Positions 57,078 to 64,000 of a stretch of DNA of 64,000 nt are shown piece after piece. Numbering within the stretch: position 1 is the stretch's first letter; each line of letters begins with the position of its first letter. This DNA comes from Edaphochlamys debaryana. Its lineage: Eukaryota > Chlorophyta > Chlorophyceae > Chlamydomonadales. A model generated the notes under the pieces. That model did no database searches. It saw only the letters and a list, made by a program, of their open reading frames with translations, and was not told the DNA's origin. The stretch spans positions 186,001 through 250,000 of the forward strand of contig JAEHOE010000035.1 of NCBI GenBank assembly GCA_016858145.1, read 5' to 3'. The translations under genes were made by a program, and so were the position numbers.

Positions 57078-58959
57078 GGCCAAACCGGCAATTTGCCTGT
57101 AAGAAGGGCAGTTCGGAGCGTGTCGAACATCACCCATAGCTACACATAATACAGAGCCATTGCACCTGCGTGCACAACTCACTGGAGCGCTGCTCAAAAG
57201 CGGGCCTGAGCGGGCCTCGCGTTGCCGCCGTGGCCTTGTCAGAATAGGAGCGATCCTGCGCGATAAGACACGCCGCCACAGGAGTAAGGTTCCAAGTGCG
57301 ACGGTGCTAGCGATCGTGGCATTGAATCACCGTGCACAGCGGTTGGACGTTGAGTCGCTCGACTCGAGCGAGGCTGGAGCGAGGTGGAGGGACCCTCCTG
57401 ACGCTGCTCGAGTGCCTCCAGACTCGAGTTGAGCTGGCTCGAGCAAGGCTGCAAGGCCAGCGCCCCCCGGTATCGGGCACGTAAGCGTGTGCAAGTGTGT
57501 GCACGTCGCGCGCACTGCTATTCTGCGGGCGCCCACCACTCACCCCCACTCCCACCTGACTCCCACGCCCCGCCCGCGAGGCCACCGCCGCCAGCCAACC
57601 GCCTGGCCGACACTTGCCACGGGGCAGTTTGGCGAGCTGCAAAGCCTGGACTTGACCACTGGATCTTTGGTTGGACGTAGGCACACTTACCGGTACTCTA
57701 CAGCCGGTTCATCAACTGTCGAGCGTGGAGTGTGGAGGTACCGGTAGGTGGCAGGGGCGGAAGCAGTGCCTGCACCCAAGGTGACGGCGAAGGACCCACA
57801 TGGCGATGCCGCTCCATATGCACTGCCGCGTGCAGTGACCCCCGGCCCCCGTGTACTCTCACATACCGGTACAAGTGCACCTTGTTTGCCTCCGCCCCTC
57901 GTGCCGCCGACCTCCATCCGCCATGCCCCTCGTCCCTCTGTAACTGCGCAAGGGCAAGGGCAGCACGGACGACGGTGGGCTAGTGGCGGTGGGGCCGAGC
58001 CCGCATTCCGGCCACCACCTGAAAGGCATGGGCGTGGCGGGGGGGGACGAGCGGTCGGCCAGCTGGTGGGGCCAGCAGAACGCTACCCTCCGCAGCGTGC
58101 CCCCGTGCACTGCGCTGCCTTGCCGCCGCGTCCTGCCCACTTCTCATTGAGCAGCCCCCCTCGGCAAACCGGCGGCGCCAGGGCTTGCCCCGAGCCTCGG
58201 CTAGGGAGGACGCATGGCAAAATCAGCGCCAGGTCCTCGCCTGCCCCCTCCGTCTGCCGCTGAATCCCGTTCTTGCACCGCACGACCTTCCGTCCGCCGC
58301 CGCCTGGTGTTTGGGCGGTCGAGCTGGATCGAGCAGTCACTTCAGCGGCGCTTGCATGCAACCGTATTAGGCAACCGCGTGATTGGAGCCTGAACAAGGC
58401 CGGGTGGGCATTGTTTGGGCAACCAGGGCAGCTTCACTTGGTCTTATGTGAAGCCCAGGTAGGGGGGCGGCGTGCTGGCTTGAGGCACTTGAGGTTTTAG
58501 CTTTCTACAGAAGGATCGGGGATGGGGGAAGCTCGCACATCAAGGCTATCCACCGCCGCCACCGTCGGTCATCCATCGTCAACAATCCGAAAGTACGTCG
58601 CGCCCCGCCGTGTCGTTCGCCGCGAAGGCGTCAGAAAACATGAGGGGGTGGGGATGCGGGGACGTGAGTGTGGGGGGAGGGGGCGGGGGGGCCGACGGGG
58701 GGTGGGCAGTGGGGGTGGGTGGGTCGGGAAGACGAAGGGTGGGGTGCGCCTGATGAGATTTTGGATGCAGTACGAGTACGAGGACGCTGTTGCCACCTTG
58801 CCAACAGGAAAAACAGTCTGTGCGCGACCGGGCGGCTCTCGCGACCGTACGGCAGCTCACAGCTTTTGACCTCTTTGTCTTCCTCTCATTGTCAGTGTTT
58901 ATGTATAAGACAAAGGGTCTCCTTCTCACAGTTTAAGAAACCATTTATCTTTACCTAGG
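57078..58959. other. divergent intergenic region
   Basis: Lies between the haloperoxidase-like gene (-) and the lipase gene (+). No exon is convincing. A cluster of ctcgag words is at 57352-57443. A TATA-like tataaga occurs near 58904, about 55 bp before the lipase ATG, and could be its core promoter. Confidence 0.4.
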
Positions 58960-61900
58960 ATGGGTCCGCCAACACCTCGAGCGCGAGCTGCGCTCCATGC
59001 CGCAGCGCTGGTGCTCATGATGCTCACAAGCTTGAATATGTGGGAAATAACCGACGCGGCCTGGGTAATCAACCAAGGCTGCCCGGCGCACACCGGCTGC
59101 AAGGATGGGAGCTGCCTTGGAGGCTCCTCTTACACTTCCACGACCGGCTGTGGTACTGGAGTGGTTGAAAGCACGTAAGAGAGCTTAAAACAGGCTGCGG
59201 AGGCGTCACTTTGCGCACCCGAATTGCCATCACTAAGTTCCGCATTCTCGCCCGCACCCCGCACTGCGCAGGACGACGTCAGTTTCCGCAGTCTGCCGCA
59301 ACACAGGATGCTCTTGGGGGGCCTGCAACGCCAATGAGAAGGAAATGTGAGCAAGTCGTTGTGCGTCGGTGACCTGATAACTTTGCACCCCCTTGCATGC
59401 ACGCTCCAGCAAGCTCCAGCACGCTCGGCTTGCCAGAGAGGTCCAGCAGCAGGACGCCACTGCGGGCTTTGCCTCCACCACCCCCGCGCGCCAGACTCAG
59501 AAAACCGAAACCCCGTCCGACGACGGCCCTGCGCCCTGCGCCTGCCTGCCTAACGTCCCCTTCCCATCTCGTCCCATCTGTCCACGCGCCTTGCCAGGTC
59601 TCGCTCTTGGTGCTGGTCGAACCTGTCGTACAACGAACGGTGCTGTCAGCTGATCTCCATCTTTACCTGTCGTGCCGTCCTGGCCTGCACGAATGACCCG
59701 TACAAGGCTCACCCCACTGGTGGGTTTGAGGACGCCAGGGTCAAGGCAAAGCATTTGCAATGCCAGGGCGTGGAGGGGCGAGGGGCCCCTCCTCAGTACG
59801 GTTGTAGGACAACGGGGGCAGATACCATGAAGTCGGACATAGAAGGGGAGGCCGCCGGGGCGGGATCACCGTATCCCTCTGGCCTCGTCCCGTCGTCCAC
59901 AAACCCTTCCATCCACCCAGGCGGCGTGTTGTCTACTGTGGGCGTGTTTGATGCGCTTGCAACCGCCGACAAGCCCACCAACGGCTACGTGGCGGCCATA
60001 CTGGCCAGCTACGTCTACCAGGTGGGTGGGTGGGTGGGTGGGTGGGTGCGTCGCGGGTTCAGTCGCTTGGGGGGCCGTGCCCGGCCGTGGGGGGTTAGGA
60101 TCTCATCAGGTAGAGCCTCAGGGTGCATCGCTGCAGAAGTGCTAGGGGCGCTGCTGACACGACGGGCTCATGCATCAGTGCGTGCCCGTAGCCCAGTGCC
60201 GCGGCAGCGGAGGTTTGAGGGCTTCATACGTGTGCCCCCCTGGATTCCAGAGCACCGTGGGCGCCAAAACCCAAGCTGAGTACGATGCAAACTTCAGGGC
60301 CCGCGTGCTGCCACGCCTGGGAGCCACCGCTATGACGTGAGTGCGTACCGTGTGGCACTCCGCCGTCCAGTCCAGTCCAGTCCAGTCCAGTCCAGTCCAG
60401 TCCAGTCCAGTCCAGTCCAGTCCAGTCCAGTCCAGTCCAGTCCAGTCCAGTCCAGTCCAGTCCAGTCCAGTCCAGTCCAGTCCAGTCCAGTCCAGTCCAG
60501 TCCAGTCCAGTCCAGTCCAGTCCAGTCCAGTCCAGTCCAGTCCAGTCCAGTCCAGTCCAGTCCAGTCCAGTCCAGTCCAGTCCAGTCCAGTCCAGTCCAG
60601 TCCAGTCCAGTCCAGTCCAGTCCAGTCCAGTCCAACCCAGTCTTGGCAGTCCAGTCTTGGTGCTAAATGCTGCACGGGGGACGCGTGGAGTCCGGGCTAC
60701 AGCGCAGCGTGTAGCCCACGGGCATGTAGCGTTCGTTCCTGACGGTGACGTCACGTCACGTGCTGCTGCAGATCCGTCTGGGGTCCGTACGATCTGGAGG
60801 CAATTGTGCTGGAGACACATAACGCGATCATCGTCGCTTTTGCGGGGTCCGAGTCTGCAATGGACGTAAGCACAGGCGGGCCCTGCCTCCATCCCGGTCT
60901 GCCCTAGGCAGCGGCGCGTTTGGCCTCTCCAGTCGCCTCCCCGCCCTCAACTCACCCCCTCCCTTACCTTTCGCACGTGGGCCCCCGCGATACTGCGCAG
61001 TGGGTGAATGACCTCAAGTCTGTCACCCCCAAGTTCACAACTGACTTTGGTGCTGCGAGCGTTATCGTGGGAACGGGCTTCTTCAACGGCTACAGCGCCA
61101 ACAGGGACGCGGTGCTCAATCTGGTGGGTCTGGTGGGTCGTACTTCCTGCTTTGCGTGTCACCACCGCATAGCCCGCAAAGCCGTATCAATAACTCCAGG
61201 TTGTCCCCGGGACAGGAGCGATGTGCGGGGCCGCAGCCAAGGCCCCTGCGTGTCTTCAATGCCCCCCGCCCCCATGCGCCCCGCCCCGCCCGCTCAGGTC
61301 ACCGCCAAGCTGCAGGCAACGCCGTCCAAGAGGCTGTGGTTCACCGGCCACAGCCTAGGCGGGGCCTACTCGGTTCTCTTTGCCGCCCGCGCCCAGCGTA
61401 CCGGTAAGTGCGACGTGCGAGCTTTGCGTGCAGCCTACCTGCCCATCGCACGGTGCATCGTTAGTTGTTGCATTGCCCCACGTTCGCCTCAATCCCTGCG
61501 CACCCCCGCCGCTGCCTCCCTGTCAGGTATCCCAGTGGCCGGCGTCTACACCTTCGGCTCACCCAGAGTCGGGGACGGAGCCTTCGCCGCGGCCTACACC
61601 AACAGCCTGGCCGGCCTGGTGCGTAGGCGCCCGAAGTACCTTCGGTTTACCTTGGGAATTGATGTATGCCGTACTGAACCCCTCCCATCTCGCTCGCCGC
61701 ACGCACGCACGTTGCTGCCCCACCTGCAGGGCTCCCGTACGTACCGGTACGAGGTGCAGGGCGACGTCGTGACGGCCATACCCTCGGGCTTCGTACCGAG
61801 CCCCGCCGTACCGACGCACGTGGGACGCAGCCGCATCCTGTACCCCTGCGGGCGCCGTCGGCTCCTGTCGGCGGAGGAGGAGTACCCCCAGCAGACCCTA

Positions 61901-62083
61901 GACATCACTGGCCGAGCGCACGACGCCGCCGTCAGCCGCCGGGAGATGGGCGCTGCGGTGGGCTCCATGCTTAACCACGGTCTCCTGGACAAGTACGCCT
62001 TCTACACCCTCAACTGTGTCATGTCGGCGGCGGAGCGCAGCTTCGTTCCGCCGCTGGAGGTGGTGATGGGGTACGGCAAGTAG
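58960..62083 (+). CDS. secreted class 3 lipase (alpha/beta hydrolase)
   Basis: Hydrolyses ester bonds of acylglycerols or related lipids. Nine exons in phase: 58960-59174, 59272-59346, 59598-60021, 60251-60336, 60772-60865, 61001-61123, 61298-61403, 61527-61618 and 61730-62083; 522 aa. A signal peptide is evident (ALVLMMLTSLNMWEITDAA). Residues about 35-130 are Cys-rich (CPAHTGCKDGSCLGG; CSWGACNANEKE; WCWSNLSYNERCC). The catalytic domain contains AIIVAFAGSESAMD, VIVGTGFFNGY, the nucleophile elbow GHSLGG with Ser358, YTFGSPRVGD, a candidate acid Asp417 (QGDVVTAIP) and a candidate His488 (LNHGLLDKY), all in lipase class 3 order. The Cys-rich head is unusual and might bind lipid or matrix. Intron 4 holds a (TCCAG)53 array. 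Confidence 0.9.
60022..60048 (+). repeat. (GTGG)n run at a splice donor
   Basis: The donor of lipase exon 3 opens directly into six repeats of gtgg, giving several overlapping possible GT sites. Confidence 0.8.
60366..60630. repeat. (TCCAG)53 pentanucleotide array
   Basis: 265 bp of perfect TCCAG, 53 copies, followed by degenerate units to about 60656. It sits in lipase intron 4. All three plus frames read as Ser-Ser-Pro-Val-Gln repeats and the minus frames as Asp-Trp-Thr-Gly-Leu, so long ORFs here are artefacts of the unit. Confidence 0.98.
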
Positions 62084-62154
62084 GTAGATACTGCCTCGAC
62101 AAGTGCCGCAAGGCACGGCGACATGCTTGGAGGAGCGCGCACCCTATGGCCTGA

Positions 62155-62330
62155 GCTCGTAGGAGCATAGAGGGCGAGGGTGTTGACAGTGGAGGGGGCC
62201 GAGCCCTCGAGAGGACCATCTCGCATGCACCCGAACTGGCAGGAGCATTGAGAGCAAGAAGAACCGTGCCCATGAGAGTGTGGACAGTGATGGTGCCCGA
62301 GGGGACCATCTTGCACGCACCTGATGACCC
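62155..62330. repeat. degenerate tandem duplication downstream of the lipase
   Basis: Two diverged units of about 85 bp share aggagcat(a/t)gag, gaca gtg(g/a), ccgag and ggaccatct(c/t)gca(t/c)gcacc. Located in the 3' UTR or just beyond it. Confidence 0.6.
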
Positions 62331-63227
62331 CCATCGAATGATTCATCCCGTTTGGTTGTGCCCATCGTCACAAGCTGCTTCGTTGGGGGCTCATCATTCT
62401 GAGTTGCCAACTATATGATATGATTGGAATGGTGAGATCAGGAGATTCATGGTCTAGTCATTCATGGAACATGCAACATTCATGGGACATGGCCCAGCGC
62501 TGCGGTGCGCTCGTGAGCCTCGACAAGGGCGTGATACCGTCTATGACGTGCCGCACGCTGTGATGTTGGGAGCGTGTTGCGGCGGGAATGCTGTTGAAAA
62601 GGGGCTTCAATTGGTGGCGGGGGGAAGGCGGCTTGGTCAGGGCGCCCATTTGCAAGGAGCGCGCCAAGAATCCCCAAGCAGTGCCAAGCAACACGTCCTC
62701 GATTGACAAAGGGGCCTGCTGCAGCGCTCCTGTGAGCTTCTCTCGGCCCAGGGCCCATGTGCCCCACTCGCGGCCACGTGTGACGCTGAACCGCTGGATG
62801 GGGTTGGCGTGCGGTAGAAGTAGAGGCCGGGGGCCCCGACAAGGACCTGTGCGGGGGTCCTGCGGGGATCCCTGCAAACCCCTGCAAGACGAGCGACGGT
62901 CTGGAGATGGAGGACTTACAGAGCCTTGTCCTGCCCTCTGGGCGTCTCTGCATTCCTGCAAGCCCCGTCAAGGCCTCGCATGCCGAGCGACGGCCGAAGA
63001 TCTGGACTCGAGGGTTCCGCGGTTCCCAGGGTTCGTGCCCGTACTGCACACGACGGCACCCTCATGCCAGCCCCCCTGCACCATTTCCATCACCCCACCA
63101 CCCCCACAACTTCCCCCATACGCTCCCAAACTGCACTTAGGTTAGCTTTGGGCCTCGCGCGTCGAGATACAACACCAGCCGGCACGCGACAGAATCCTTT
63201 ACCTGCTTGCTGAGGCCCATAAGCAAG
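62331..63227. other. intergenic, nothing further seen
   Basis: No exon supported. A cattca(t)gg cluster lies near 62457-62490. The upper end should hold the SPCS3 promoter. Confidence 0.4.
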
Positions 63228-64000
63228 ATGCATTCCTTCTGGCACCGAGTCAATACAACGTTAACCTTCTTCGGCACCGTAGCGGCGGTCCTATGCGTTC
63301 TAACGTCGCTGACAGGCGAGCGATCGGCGCGGGGACACGGGCGCAGGAAGCTGGCAGCCAACTCTGGTGTCCTCGCTATGTGCAGATGTAATCCACGTCT
63401 CCAACCCCATAGTCAAGATGGGGCTGCGGGACGTGAAGCGGCTAGTGCAGCACCATGGCAACAAGGAGCATGTGAGCGAGCTCTGGCTCAGGGAAAGTGG
63501 TGCGATGCGCTGGTCTTGGTATGCTTGAATAACGCAAATGGCGCGCTCGCAGGCGGTGGTCACGTTCGACCTGGACGCCGATCTGCGGAGTGTGTTTAGC
63601 TGGAACACGAAGCAGCTGTTCGTGTTTGTGCAAGCGGAGTATGAGACGCCAGAGAACAAGGTCAACCAGATAGTGCTGTGGGACAGCATCGTGCAGCAAA
63701 AGGTGCGGCCCTCCCCCCCCCCCTGCCCTCCGGCAAGCTCCCTGGCCGAGGACGGCCGAGGGCACCCTCGCGATTACCGTCTTCCAGGATCCTTGATGCA
63801 CGTCTTCCTAACTTGTGGCACGTAGGATAAGGCGTACCTGCGCCTCAACAACCACAAAACGAAGTACGCGTTTATCGACTCTGGCAAGTACCTGCGGGGG
63901 CGTGAGTTCAACCTCACGCTCGTGTGGTGCGTCATGCCGCGAGTCGGTGAGTCGGGGCGATGGGTGTGCAGGGGTCACGGAGGGGCGGCCTGTGCATGGG
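63228..64000 (+). CDS. SPCS3: signal peptidase complex subunit 3 (SPC22/23), partial at window end
   Basis: Accessory subunit of the ER signal peptidase, a type II membrane protein with a lumenal domain. Exons 63228-63315, 63386-63471, 63553-63702 and 63826-63946 are in phase; the last exon lies beyond the window. The start MHSFWHRVNTTLTFFGTVAA is the family N terminus with its single membrane helix. The lumenal part follows with VTFDLDADLRSVFSWNTKQL, FVFVQAEYETPENKVNQIVL, WDSIVQQKDKAYLRLNN and FIDSGKYLRGREFNLTLVW, all conserved in plant SPC22. Exon 1 has no GT donor in phase; a GC donor (cag, gcgagc) at 63316 gives the expected protein, with a 70-nt intron. Feature continues past the right edge. 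Confidence 0.92.

Noticed and set aside
60175..60892. Long ORFs of SSPVQ or DWTGL repeats on both strands
   Set aside because: A 5-bp repeat without stop words is open in every frame; it lies inside a lipase intron.

Overview
The window is nuclear DNA from a volvocine green alga (Chlamydomonas, Volvox or a close relative). The evidence is high GC, genes with many short GT-AG introns, several TGTAA poly(A) signals downstream of stop codons, two pherophorin genes (the extracellular-matrix family typical of this lineage) and abundant Pro/Ala/Gly/Gln low-complexity insertions in conserved proteins. There are no bacterial-style operons, RNA genes or CRISPR arrays. Gene models below were assembled by hand: each exon was joined only where splice sites and reading phase agree.

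Layout, left to right. 404-2389 (+) is an RSZ-like SR splicing factor with a 6-nt microexon. 3402-4634 (-) is a divergent ankyrin-repeat protein. 6094-11824 (-) is pherophorin A, 13 exons, 814 aa. 12268-15970 (-) is an unrecognised low-complexity protein with two C-terminal membrane helices, head-to-head with a small GCK-domain protein (16078-17964, +). 17965-22386 is repeat-rich with one possible small ORF. 23118-25642 (-) is the 20S proteasome alpha subunit PSMA3/PAG1, head-to-head with an SNF5/SMARCB1 chromatin-remodelling subunit (25920-29991, +). 32135-38488 (-) is pherophorin B, a paralogue of A with a much longer poly-Pro rod and three frame disruptions. 38489-42976 is mostly intergenic with repeats and one candidate secreted/type II membrane exon. 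42977-44983 (-) is an AP2/ERF transcription factor, head-to-head with a large F-box/LRR protein (45317-50694, +), whose 3' UTR carries a degenerate antisense copy of part of the AP2 gene. 51278-52389 (+) is an unrecognised protein with an organelle-like N terminus. 53394-57077 (-) is a vanadium-haloperoxidase/PAP2-superfamily protein lacking the catalytic His. 58960-62083 (+) is a secreted class 3 lipase with a (TCCAG)53 array in one intron. 63228 to the right edge (+) is the signal peptidase subunit SPCS3, cut by the window end.

The genes are mostly unrelated in function, as is normal for a nuclear genome. Common threads are secretion and the extracellular matrix (pherophorins, lipase, probably the haloperoxidase-like protein, SPCS3) and gene expression (SR protein, SNF5, AP2). 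Three divergent pairs share short spacers of 107, 277 and 333 bp. The most unusual items are the microexon that encodes exactly the Gly-Phe of RNP1, the AP2 antisense fragment in its neighbour's 3' UTR, the His-to-Thr change in the haloperoxidase-like site, three inferred GC-AG introns, and a 32-bp perfect palindrome in a 3' UTR.
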